From JAXMHB01 sp046346965 (lineage in GTDB: Bacteria > Pseudomonadota > Gammaproteobacteria > Xanthomonadales > SZUA-5), in the NCBI GenBank assembly GCA_046346965.1, contig JAXMHB010000005.1:62001-126000 (forward strand): 64,000 bases of DNA, written 5' to 3'. Within the stretch, counting starts at the first letter, position 1. Each line of letters opens with the position of its first letter. Under the pieces are notes generated by a model. That model saw nothing but the letters and a program-made list of their open reading frames with translations, did no database searches and was not told the DNA's origin. Shown here piece after piece: positions 1-9,121 of the stretch. A program made the position numbers and the translations under genes.

Positions 1-3000
1 ACCTCGGGTTCCTCGCTGGCAAACAGCCCGCTCAACAGTCCCAGCGGTATCGCCTGGCTGCCCTGCATCATGCTGAGGCCCGAGACGCTGAGACCCGATC
101 CGCCCTGATGCAATTCCGTCAAGCGGGAGTCAATGTTGGCGAACTGCGACTCGGCCAGCTCGTTGAGCGAGGCGGAATGCGCGGTCACTTCCTCCGGATA
201 GACCGCGCGCAGCGCGTTCTGCACATCGGCATTTCGACCAGCGGCAGCATCCTGATACAGCGCTCGGCAGAATGCGGCGACTTGACCTGCCGAGCCGTCG
301 CACAGTCGTACCACCGGCTGCAATGAATCGGCAGCCAGCCGATTGTCGCCCACCGCATTCCGCAGCAGGTTCTCGGCGTCCTCGCCCTGCGGCGAGACGA
401 TGGCGGTGGTCTGCTGCGCCGTGTTGTTGGCCGCTACGGGATCGGTGGTCGTAGACGCGACCGTGGCCTGATTGGTGATCGTGGCGGAGGCATTGCCGGC
501 ATCCACCGTCACCGTCGCCACCAGTTGTGCGCCGGCCGCCAGCGGCGCCGATGCGCGGCACTCGATATTGGCGCCACCAGTGCAACTGAGGCCGGCGCCG
601 GCGGCCAACACGAAGCTGATACCACTCGGCAGCGGATCGCGAATCACGACGCCGCTGGCCGCCGCCGGACCGGCATTGCGCACGGTCAGCGTGTAGGTGT
701 AGCGCTCGGCGTACACCACCGGGTCGGCACTGTCCGTCTTGCTGATCTGCAGATCGGCACTGGCCGGCGGTGGCGGCGGCGGGTCACTCTGCAGCGCGAT
801 GCTGATCTGCGCGGCATTGTTGTTTGGGTTGGGATCGGTCACCGCCGACGCCACGGCCAGCGCGGCGGTCAACGGCGCCGGTCCGGCGGCGTCGGCGTTG
901 ACGCGGCCGGCCAGTTTCAGCTGGGCCGATTGATTGGCCGCGAGGGTGCTCGCACGGCATTCCAGCGTGGCGCCGGCCGGCGCGCAGACAAAACCGGGGC
1001 CGCTGCCGGAATCGATCACCCAGGCGCCGCCCACGTTGGCGCGCAGCAGCGTGGCACTGGCGTCGGCCGGTCCGTTGTTGCGCAGGCTGACGATGAGCTC
1101 CACCGCATCGCCGGCACGCGCATTGGCCGGCGCGCTGGCCTCCAGCTGCAAATCCGCCAGCGTGGGGCCGCCACCCTGCACCAGGGTGTCTTCATCGTCG
1201 ATATTGTTCGACGGCACCTCGTCCACTTCCGTGGCCGACACGCTGGCCTGATTGCTGATGCGTCCGCTGGCCGGCGCGCGCACGCGCAGCGTGACCGTGG
1301 CATCGGCATTCGCCGCCAGCGATCCGGCGAGGTCACACACCACGGTCGCGGCGAGCGTGCAGTTCCAACCCGGGCCGCTGGCCGACACCAGACTCAGACC
1401 CGCGGGCAGCGGATCGCTCAGACGCACGCCAGTGGCGGCATCCGGGCCCAGATTGCGCACGCGCAGCAGGTACTCGTACTCGCCCCCGGCCGGCACCGGA
1501 TCGATGCTGTCGGTCTTTTGCAGCAGCAGATCGGCGCGCGCCGGCGCGGCGCTGACGGTCACGCTGTCGCTGGCGGACAGCGCACCGCTGCTGTCGAGCG
1601 CAGTGAGCTGGGCGCGATTGGTGTAGGTGCCGGGGGTGCGCGCACGTGTCTCCAGACTGATGACACTGCGCGAGAAGCGTGCCTGCACGGCGCGGCGGCA
1701 ATCGACCCGGTTGCCGCTGAGCGTGCAGGTCCAGCCCTCACCGCTGGCCGCCAGCACCTCCAGGCCGCTCGGCACATCGTCCAGCATGACCAGACCACGC
1801 GCATCCACCTGACCCGGGTTGTCGATGGTCAGGTCGAAGAATGCGCTGGCGCCCAGCGCGACATTGGCGCTGCGCGCGGTCTTGGTGAAGGCCAATGGGA
1901 TGGCCGCGCTGATGGTGGTGCTCTCGGTCGCCTGCACCGCAGTGCCCGACTGCGCCGACTGCGCCTGCGCCTGATTGGTGACGGTAGCGGCCACATCGGC
2001 GCGCACGCGCAGCCGCACGGCTGCGCTGGCGCCGGGCGCCAAAGCGCTGGCAAATACGCAGTTGACCTGGGCACCGGCCACGGTGGCGCCGGTGCAGGTG
2101 GCGCCGGGACCGACAAAGCTCTGATACACCAGCTCATTCGGCAGGGTGTCGGTGATGGTGACCGCGGTCTGCGCGATGTTGCCGGTATTGCTGACGGTCA
2201 GCGTGTACTCGTAGCTCTGCCCGGCAACGGCCGGGTCGACGCTGTCCACCTTGGTCAGCGAGAGCGTCGCCACCGCGGCCGACACCGTGACCGGCAGCGA
2301 GGCCGAATTGTTGGCGGTGTTGCCATCGTAGGCGGCACTGCTGACCACCGCGGTTTGCGCGTAGGTGCCGGCGCCGGCCGGCGCCACCACGCTGAAACTT
2401 GCGGCGGTGCTGCTGCCCGTCGGCAGGCTGGGACGCGTGCAGGAGATCGTCTGCGCAGCCGCCGTGCAGCTCCAGCCGGCGCCACCGCTGACGGTGCCGA
2501 AGACGAATCCGGCGGCGATCGTTGCCGCCGCGGTCACGTTGGCGGCGTCGTCCGGTCCGGCGTTGCTGGCCACCAGATCCAGCGTGATCGACTGGCCGGC
2601 GACCACGCTGCCGGCACCATTCAGCAGCACCGAGAGATCGGCGCTGCTGCGGACGGCGATGCTGGCGGCGGCCGTGTTGTTGGTGGCGGCCGGATCGGGC
2701 TCATTGCCGGCGACGCTGGCGCTGTTGACGACGATGGCGCCGCCCGCGGGCACCGCCTGGTTGTAGCTGACGATCAGATCGAGTGGTGCGGCCGCCTGCC
2801 CCGGCGTCAGCGTCGCGCCGTAATTGCACAGCACATTGCCGGTGCAAACCCATCCTGCGCCGCTGAAGGATTCGAGCGTCAGCCCTGCGGGCAGCGCATC
2901 GGTAATGTGGATGCCCGACGCGGTCTGATTGCTGGCCGCCAGACTGGCGACCTGCAGGCGCAGGGCGAAGCTCGTTCCGCGTGGAATCGGCTGCGAGCCG

Positions 3001-3917
3001 ATCACCGTTTGCTGCAATGCCAGATCCACCGAAGCGCCGCCGGCGGCGGTGACCGTCACCGCTGCCGAGGCGGTGGCTGGCGTCGGGTCGCTCTGCGCAG
3101 AGCTGGCGTTGGCGGTGAGCGTCGCCGTGCCGGCCGCCGGGCCGGCAATGCCGTTGATGATGATCGGCGCCGCGCTGACACCGGCGGCCAGCGTGCCAGC
3201 CGGCGCGCCACCGACGTAGGTGCAGCTGTAGGTGCCGGTGGACTGCGTGCAGCTCCAGCTGGCCGAGCCGCCAAAGCCGCTGAAGCTGAAGGCGCCGCTG
3301 TAACTGCCGCTGACCTGCAGGCTGGTGGCGCTGGCCGGCCCGCCATTGACCACATTGAGCGTGTAGCTGATCGGCGTGCCGACGCTGGCCGTGGGCGCAT
3401 TGGCGCTGGCCGTCAACGAGAGATCCGCCACCGCCGCCTGCACCTGCGTGGTCTGCTGAATATTGGTGTTGTTGGCCGGATTGGCGTCGGTCTCGGCCGC
3501 CGTCGCACTGACCGTGACTTGCACCGTTTGCGGGGTCGACGGCGCAGTGAAGCGCAGGCTCAGCGTCGGCGCGTTGGCGCCGCCGACCAGCGATCCGGTG
3601 TCCAGCGTGCAGCTTGTTACCGACGTGGTCACGCAGGTCCAGCCGGGCGTGCCCTGGGCCACCGGGGTCAGCGCGGCCGAGAAAAACACCGTGGCGTCCA
3701 CCTGAGTGGCGGTTGTGATCCCCAGATTGCTCACCGCGATCGAGTAGTCGACCGGCGCACCGGTCTGCACCGGGTCCGGCGCGTCGTTGACCAGCACGCG
3801 CAGATCGACCTGGGCATAAGCCGGCGCCGCCGCCAGCGTCAGCATCCACAGCAGCAGCGCGCCCAGCCCTCGCAGGCTCCGGCGCGGAGTACCCGTGGAT
3901 CGCAGCGTATAGCGCAT
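1..3917 (-). CDS. Large secreted DUF11-repeat protein (3' end outside window)
   Basis: The frame is open from the ATG at 3917 to the window edge (over 1,300 codons) with no stop, so the C-terminus is missing. AAGG lies just upstream of the ATG. A signal peptide is clear: a basic start, then the core LGALLLWMLTLAAAPAYA, with probable cleavage after residue 35. The rest is a chain of Ig-like repeats of roughly 110-130 residues, rich in Ala, Gly, Asn, Thr and Val, with recurring 'sNxGxxxAxxV' and 'GxxVxYxIxVxN' patterns typical of DUF11 (conserved repeat domain) proteins. These are usually exported or cell-surface proteins of unknown ligand. No catalytic motif was seen. The gene is divergent from the alpha-2-macroglobulin gene. 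Long open frames on the other strand here are codon-bias shadows. Confidence 0.85.
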   Translation of the reverse strand, partial: MRYTLRSTGTPRRSLRGLGALLLWMLTLAAAPAYAQVDLRVLVNDAPDPVQTGAPVDYSIAVSNLGITTATQVDATVFFSAALTPVAQGTPGWTCVTTSVTSCTLDTGSLVGGANAPTLSLRFTAPSTPQTVQVTVSATAAETDANPANNTNIQQTTQVQAAVADLSLTASANAPTASVGTPISYTLNVVNGGPASATSLQVSGSYSGAFSFSGFGGSASWSCTQSTGTYSCTYVGGAPAGTLAAGVSAAPIIINGIAGPAAGTATLTANASSAQSDPTPATASAAVTVTAAGGASVDLALQQTVIGSQPIPRGTSFALRLQVASLAASNQTASGIHITDALPAGLTLESFSGAGWVCTGNVLCNYGATLTPGQAAAPLDLIVSYNQAVPAGGAIVVNSASVAGNEPDPAATNNTAAASIAVRSSADLSVLLNGAGSVVAGQSITLDLVASNAGPDDAANVTAAATIAAGFVFGTVSGGAGWSCTAAAQTISCTRPSLPTGSSTAASFSVVAPAGAGTYAQTAVVSSAAYDGNTANNSASLPVTVSAAVATLSLTKVDSVDPAVAGQSYEYTLTVSNTGNIAQTAVTITDTLPNELVYQSFVGPGATCTGATVAGAQVNCVFASALAPGASAAVRLRVRADVAATVTNQAQAQSAQSGTAVQATESTTISAAIPLAFTKTARSANVALGASAFFDLTIDNPGQVDARGLVMLDDVPSGLEVLAASGEGWTCTLSGNRVDCRRAVQARFSRSVISLETRARTPGTYTNRAQLTALDSSGALSASDSVTVSAAPARADLLLQKTDSIDPVPAGGEYEYLLRVRNLGPDAATGVRLSDPLPAGLSLVSASGPGWNCTLAATVVCDLAGSLAANADATVTLRVRAPASGRISNQASVSATEVDEVPSNNIDDEDTLVQGGGPTLADLQLEASAPANARAGDAVELIVSLRNNGPADASATLLRANVGGAWVIDSGSGPGFVCAPAGATLECRASTLAANQSAQLKLAGRVNADAAGPAPLTAALAVASAVTDPNPNNNAAQISIALQSDPPPPPPASADLQISKTDSADPVVYAERYTYTLTVRNAGPAAASGVVIRDPLPSGISFVLAAGAGLSCTGGANIECRASAPLAAGAQLVATVTVDAGNASATITNQATVASTTTDPVAANNTAQQTTAIVSPQGEDAENLLRNAVGDNRLAADSLQPVVRLCDGSAGQVAAFCRALYQDAAAGRNADVQNALRAVYPEEVTAHSASLNELAESQFANIDSRLTELHQGGSGLSVSGLSMMQGSQAIPLGLLSGLFASEEPE

Positions 3918-4162
3918 CGCCTTATCCCCCCAGACCTTGGTGTGCATGGCGCATTTCACGCTGAATGACCTGTGGCTGCAAGCGTCGACCGGGGCCGGCG
4001 CTTCCGACGACCGGCGGGCACGCTTGATCGGCGCCCGCTTGCGATGATGGTCCAAACGGCTGCGCAGGCGCGCCGGGGACAGATGCGCTGCCGGCGCCGA
4101 CAGTTGCGGGGCAATCCCTGCACAGCCCGCCTACAATGGCGCGACCCGCTGCGGAGAGTGCC

Positions 4163-7100
4163 ATGCCAGTGACGAACCCGTTGACGCACGCCCACGCCGA
4201 GCACCATCCGCGCGACGCCGCAGCTGCCGCCCGTACATCGGTGCCGCCGCCCAAGCCTCGTCCGCCAGCCTGGTGCTGGCTGACGCTGTGTCTGGCGCTG
4301 AGCGCCTGCGGACCGCAGCCGCCGAGCGCACCCAGTGCGACTCCGCAGCCGGCCGCGCCATCGGCTGCTGCAAGCGAATTTGCGGTGAGCGATATCAGCG
4401 GGGAGGCTGACAATGATCGTCCGGCGCTGACGGTGCGCTTCACCCGCCCGCTGGCCGAAGCGCAGGACTACGGCCAGTTCCTGCGCGTCACCGACGCCGA
4501 CGGCAAGGCGGTCGATGGCAGCTGGGTCAGCGACGAGGACAATCTGATCCTGCGCTTTCCCTACGTCAGCGCGCAGCAGCGCTTCAGTGTCGAAGTCCTG
4601 CCGGGCCTGGTTAGCGCGGACGGCAGCACGCTGAGCGCCGGGGTGCGCCGCGAAGTGCAATCGGTGGATGTGCCGGCCGCTGCCGGCTTTGCCAGCCAGG
4701 GCAGCGTGTTGCCCAGCCAGGGCACCGACGGCCTGCCGCTGCGCTCGGTCAACGTCGATTCGGTGGACGTCGAGTTCTTCCGCGTGCGCCAGGCCAATCT
4801 GCCGCGCTTTCTGCAGAGCTTTCAGAGCGGCGGGCAACGCGGCTACTGGGATTTGCGCCGGCTGCGCAGCTGGGCCGACTCGGTGTACCTGAACCGCTTC
4901 GAGATCAGTGCGCCGCGCAATGTCAGCAGCATCTCGCATCTGCCGGTGCATCAGCTGGAAGCGCTCGCCGAGCCCGGACTGTACTTTGCCGTCCTGAAGC
5001 CCACCGCCGAGTACAGCGGCCAGTTCCAGACCACCTACTACGTGCGCACCGACATCGGATTGCACACCCGCGTGCACCGCGATCGCCTGTGGGTGGCGGC
5101 GCGCTCACTCGCCAGCGGCGAGGCGCTCGGCGGCGTCGATCTCCAGGTGCTCGACCAGCAGGGCAACGAAGTCGCCCATGCCAGCACCGACGCCGAGGGC
5201 ATGGCCGAGTTCGATTACCGCATCCACAGCACGCATGTGCTGCTGGCCAAACGCAACGAGCAGATCGCGATCCTGGCCTTCAATCAGCCGGCGCTGGACC
5301 TGTCGGAGTTCGCTGTCAGTGGCGGACCGGCCAGCGACGTCAGCATCTATCTCTGGTCTGGACGCGATTTGTACCGGCCGGGCGAGCCAGTGCAGGTGCA
5401 CGCGCTGCTGCGCGACTACGATGGCCGCATGCTGCCGGCCGCGCAGCCGCTGTTTGCGACGCTGCGACAGCCCGATGGGCGGCCCTACGCCAGCGCGCAG
5501 CTGCAACCGGACGCGCAGGGCTACTACCGCTTTGAGCGCGCGATGGCTGCCGATGTCCCCACCGGGCGCTGGCGCCTGGACTTGAGCCCGGATCCCGAGG
5601 GCGAACGCAGTGTGCACAGCATGGCGCTGCGCATCGAGGAGTTCCTGCCGGAGCGGATGAAGCTCACGCTGGACAGCCCGCAAACCCTGCTGAAGACGGG
5701 TGAGTCGCTCGATCTGAAGGTCAGCGGCGCCTGGTTGTACGGCGCGCCGGCCGCAGGCAATCGCTTCAGCGCCAAGCTGAGCTATCAGGTCGCCACCGAT
5801 GCGGTTCCCGCGCTCAAGGGCTACCGCTTTGGCGATCCCGTGCATCCGCCCGCCGCCGGCAGCGTCGATGCGCTTGACCTCACGCTGGATGCGGCCGGCG
5901 AGCTCCAGCAATCGCTGCCACTGGATCCGGGCAGCGTCAGCGGGCCGATCCGGGTAGCCGTGATCGGCAGTTTGTACGAAAGCGGCGGGCGGGCGGTCAG
6001 CCGCATCCTGACGCGGACGCTGTGGCCGGCGCCGGCGCTGGTCGGCATCCGGCCGCTGTTCGACCCCGAGGCGCTCGACGCCAATCAGGACGCCACCTTC
6101 GAAGTGCTGCGCGTGGACAGCCAGGGCGACGCGCTGCCGGTGCGCGGCCTGGTGGTGAAACTGATCCGCGAGGAGCGCGACTACACCTGGAACTACGACG
6201 CCAACCTGGGCTGGCGCGTGAACTACACGCAGCGCTTCGTCGAGCAGGCCGGGCAGACGCTGGATCTGCCCGACAGCGGTCCCGGGCGGCTGGCATTTCC
6301 GGTCACCTGGGGCCCCTATCGGCTGGAGATCACCGACCCGGCGACCGGTCTGACCACGCGACTGCCGTTCACCGCCGGCTGGAGCTACGACGACGACAAC
6401 CGCGGTCTGGACCCGCGGCCCGACAAGGTCAAGCTGGCGCTCGACAAATCCACCTACCGCAGCGGCGACCGGATGACGGTGACGGTGACGCCGCCGCATG
6501 AGGGACCGGGTCTGCTGCTGGTGGAAAGTGATCACCTGCTGCACAGCCAGAGCTTCGACGCCCGCGAGGGCCTGGAACTCAAACTGATCGTCGGCGACGA
6601 CTGGGAACGTCACGACGTCTACCTGACCGCGCTGGTGTTCCGCCCCGGTACGGCGCGCGACAAGATCACGCCCTCGCGCGCGGTCGGCGTGGTCCACGTG
6701 CCGATCGACCGCAGCGATCGCATCGTGCCGGTCGAGCTGACGGCACCGGCGACGATGCGCCCCGGAGAGACCCTCAAGGCCAGCGTCAGCGCCCCGGCGC
6801 TGGCCGGCAGCGAGGCCTACGCCGTGGTGTCCGCGGTCGATCAGGGCATTCTCAACATCACCGAGTATCCGCTCGCCGATGCGGCGCTGCATTTCTTCGG
6901 CCAGCGCCGCTATGCCATTGATGCCTATGACGTTTACGGGCGGATCATCGAAGCCCTGGCGGGCGAGCGCGCGCGCCTCAAGTTTGGCGGTGACGCCGCC
7001 CTGCCCGGCCTGCCGCAGGCGCGCCGGCCAACCGCCAAGGTGCTGACGGTGGATCTTTATCGCGGCCCGGTGCGCCTCGATGCCCAGGGACGCGCCGAAG

Positions 7101-9121
7101 TGCCGCTGGATGTGCCCGACTTCAACGGCGCGCTGCGCGTCTCGGCGCTGGTGTACACGGCCGATCGCTACGGCAGCGCCAGCAGCGAAACCGCCGTCCA
7201 GGCCCCGCTGGTGGCCGAAGTGAGTACGCCGCGGGTGATGGCGCCCGGCGATCGCGCGGCGCTGACGCTGGAGCTGCACAACCTGTCCGGGCAACGCCAG
7301 GCACTGCGTCTGAACTGGACCGCCTCGGCGCCGATCAGCATCGATCAGGCGCAGCAAACGCTGACCTTGGACGCCGATGAACGGCGGACGCTGCAGTTCC
7401 GACTGCTGGCCGGGGACGATGCCGGCATCGGTCGCCTGCAGCTGGCGATCCGCGGCGAGGGTTTGACGCTCTCGCGTGAGTACGAGCTCGCGGTGCGCGC
7501 GATCGCCATGCCGGAACGGCGCCTGGAGTGGCTGGAACCCAAGAGTCCGTCGACGCTGCCGCTCAGCGTGAACGTCAAGGACTGGCTGCCGTCGACGGTG
7601 CGCACGCGGGTCAGCGCGTCGGCGCAGCTGCCGTTGCCGGTGTCGGGCCTGCTGGACGATCTGGCGCGCTATGCCTACGGCTGCATCGAGCAGACCACGA
7701 GCAAGGGTTACGCCTGGGTGCTCAGGGATCCGGCCAACTCGACACAGCCCGCCAGCGAGGCGGCGCAGCGCGATCAGAACGTCGCCGCCGCGCTCGACCG
7801 CATAGGCTCGATGCAACTGGAGAACGGCCACTACGCCTACTGGCCGGGCAGCAATGGCTACAGCGATCCGCAGCTGACGCCCTATGTCATCGAGTTCCTG
7901 GAGGACGCGCAGACTGCCGGGTTCAAGGTCCCGGCCCGATTGCTGCAGCGCTCGCTGGAACGCGTGCGCGACGATCTGCTCTCCGGCGGCACGGTGGCCT
8001 GGGAACGCGCCTGGGGCGACAGTTCCGATCACGCCCAGCTGGCCTTCAATGCGCATGCGGCCCTCGTGTTGGCGCGCGTCAATCAAGCGCCGCTCGGCAC
8101 CCTGCGCAACCTGTACGACCATCACCGCGAGGCCGCACGTGGTCCGCTGGTGCTGATGCGACTGGCCGCGGCGCTGAAGCTGGCCGGCGATCAGCCGCGC
8201 GCCGAGGGCGCCGCGACCCTGGCGCTCGGCAGCGTCTACGCGCGCGGCGAGGAGTTCTGGGGCGACTACTCGAGCGGCCTCGGTGATCGCGCCGCCACGC
8301 TGGCGCTCGCACTCGAACAGGGTCTGCTGCCGGCCAGCGAGCGCGGTCGCATCCTCGATGTGGCGCGCGAGGCGCGCGGCAAGTCCTCGCTCAGCACCCA
8401 GGACCAGATCGCCCTGCTCAAGCTGGCGCGCGCGCTCGGCGGCGGGCAAGCTGCGCCGCTGCGCGGCGCCCTCGTGCTGGGCGGCGAAGCGCAGGACTTC
8501 AGCACCACCGGCTGGTTCAGTCGCGATCTGGATCTGGCCCAGCTGGCGCAATCGCCGCAGCTGCGTATCGACAGCGCCGGCCCGGCCTATGTGGTGCTCG
8601 ACAGCATCGGCGTCCCGCGCCATCCCAGCCCCACGCCCAACACCGGCGTGCGCCTGTCCGCGCGCTGGTTCCGGCACGACGGCAGCCCCTACACCGGCGG
8701 CAGTCTGAAGGAGGGCGAGGGCTTGGTCGTGCATCTGGTGGTGGACGCCGACGAGCGCCTCGCCGATGCACTGGTGGTCGATCTGCTGCCCGGGGGCCTG
8801 GAGATTGAGAACCTCAACCTGCTGGATACCCGCCAGTTGGCGCAGATGGTGATCGACGGCACGCAGCTGGACGAGTGGCGCGACTACTCCGCCAATGTGC
8901 GTTACCAGGAGTACCGCGAGGATCGCTATGTGGCCGCGATCTCGGTGGATCCGGGCACGCCGGTGCATCTCTATTACCTGGTGCGCGCGGTGTCGCCCGG
9001 CGACTACGCCGTGCCCGGCGCGCAGGTCGAGGACATGTACCGACCGCAGCTGCGCACGCAGGCGGCGCCGCCAGTGCCGCGCATCGAGGTGGTGTCGGCC
9101 CTGCCGGCGAAGGGCGGCTGA
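4163..9121 (+). CDS. Alpha-2-macroglobulin family lipoprotein with thioester
   Basis: 1,652 residues, a bacterial alpha-2-macroglobulin of the type paired with PBP1C (as yfhM-pbpC in E. coli). The family traps proteases in the periplasm through a reactive thioester. The thioester motif GCIEQ is present with Cys at residue 1174, so this is the trapping form. A lipobox LSAC (Cys 49) predicts a lipoprotein, although the stretch before it is unusually long and Pro-rich. The ATG at 4163 is preferred because GGAGAG (4153-4158) precedes it. The in-frame ATG at 4136 lies inside a -10-like TACAAT (4132-4137), which would put transcription start near 4144. A GTG giving a shorter signal peptide is an alternative. 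The stop at 9119-9121 directly abuts the pbpC start. Confidence 0.93.
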   Translation: MPVTNPLTHAHAEHHPRDAAAAARTSVPPPKPRPPAWCWLTLCLALSACGPQPPSAPSATPQPAAPSAAASEFAVSDISGEADNDRPALTVRFTRPLAEAQDYGQFLRVTDADGKAVDGSWVSDEDNLILRFPYVSAQQRFSVEVLPGLVSADGSTLSAGVRREVQSVDVPAAAGFASQGSVLPSQGTDGLPLRSVNVDSVDVEFFRVRQANLPRFLQSFQSGGQRGYWDLRRLRSWADSVYLNRFEISAPRNVSSISHLPVHQLEALAEPGLYFAVLKPTAEYSGQFQTTYYVRTDIGLHTRVHRDRLWVAARSLASGEALGGVDLQVLDQQGNEVAHASTDAEGMAEFDYRIHSTHVLLAKRNEQIAILAFNQPALDLSEFAVSGGPASDVSIYLWSGRDLYRPGEPVQVHALLRDYDGRMLPAAQPLFATLRQPDGRPYASAQLQPDAQGYYRFERAMAADVPTGRWRLDLSPDPEGERSVHSMALRIEEFLPERMKLTLDSPQTLLKTGESLDLKVSGAWLYGAPAAGNRFSAKLSYQVATDAVPALKGYRFGDPVHPPAAGSVDALDLTLDAAGELQQSLPLDPGSVSGPIRVAVIGSLYESGGRAVSRILTRTLWPAPALVGIRPLFDPEALDANQDATFEVLRVDSQGDALPVRGLVVKLIREERDYTWNYDANLGWRVNYTQRFVEQAGQTLDLPDSGPGRLAFPVTWGPYRLEITDPATGLTTRLPFTAGWSYDDDNRGLDPRPDKVKLALDKSTYRSGDRMTVTVTPPHEGPGLLLVESDHLLHSQSFDAREGLELKLIVGDDWERHDVYLTALVFRPGTARDKITPSRAVGVVHVPIDRSDRIVPVELTAPATMRPGETLKASVSAPALAGSEAYAVVSAVDQGILNITEYPLADAALHFFGQRRYAIDAYDVYGRIIEALAGERARLKFGGDAALPGLPQARRPTAKVLTVDLYRGPVRLDAQGRAEVPLDVPDFNGALRVSALVYTADRYGSASSETAVQAPLVAEVSTPRVMAPGDRAALTLELHNLSGQRQALRLNWTASAPISIDQAQQTLTLDADERRTLQFRLLAGDDAGIGRLQLAIRGEGLTLSREYELAVRAIAMPERRLEWLEPKSPSTLPLSVNVKDWLPSTVRTRVSASAQLPLPVSGLLDDLARYAYGCIEQTTSKGYAWVLRDPANSTQPASEAAQRDQNVAAALDRIGSMQLENGHYAYWPGSNGYSDPQLTPYVIEFLEDAQTAGFKVPARLLQRSLERVRDDLLSGGTVAWERAWGDSSDHAQLAFNAHAALVLARVNQAPLGTLRNLYDHHREAARGPLVLMRLAAALKLAGDQPRAEGAATLALGSVYARGEEFWGDYSSGLGDRAATLALALEQGLLPASERGRILDVAREARGKSSLSTQDQIALLKLARALGGGQAAPLRGALVLGGEAQDFSTTGWFSRDLDLAQLAQSPQLRIDSAGPAYVVLDSIGVPRHPSPTPNTGVRLSARWFRHDGSPYTGGSLKEGEGLVVHLVVDADERLADALVVDLLPGGLEIENLNLLDTRQLAQMVIDGTQLDEWRDYSANVRYQEYREDRYVAAISVDPGTPVHLYYLVRAVSPGDYAVPGAQVEDMYRPQLRTQAAPPVPRIEVVSALPAKGG

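Noticed and set aside
525..3968. 1,147-codon open frame on the plus strand
   Set aside because: It is antisense to the DUF11 gene; its protein is Arg/His/Gly-rich with no domain pattern, as expected from GC-rich codon bias on the other strand.
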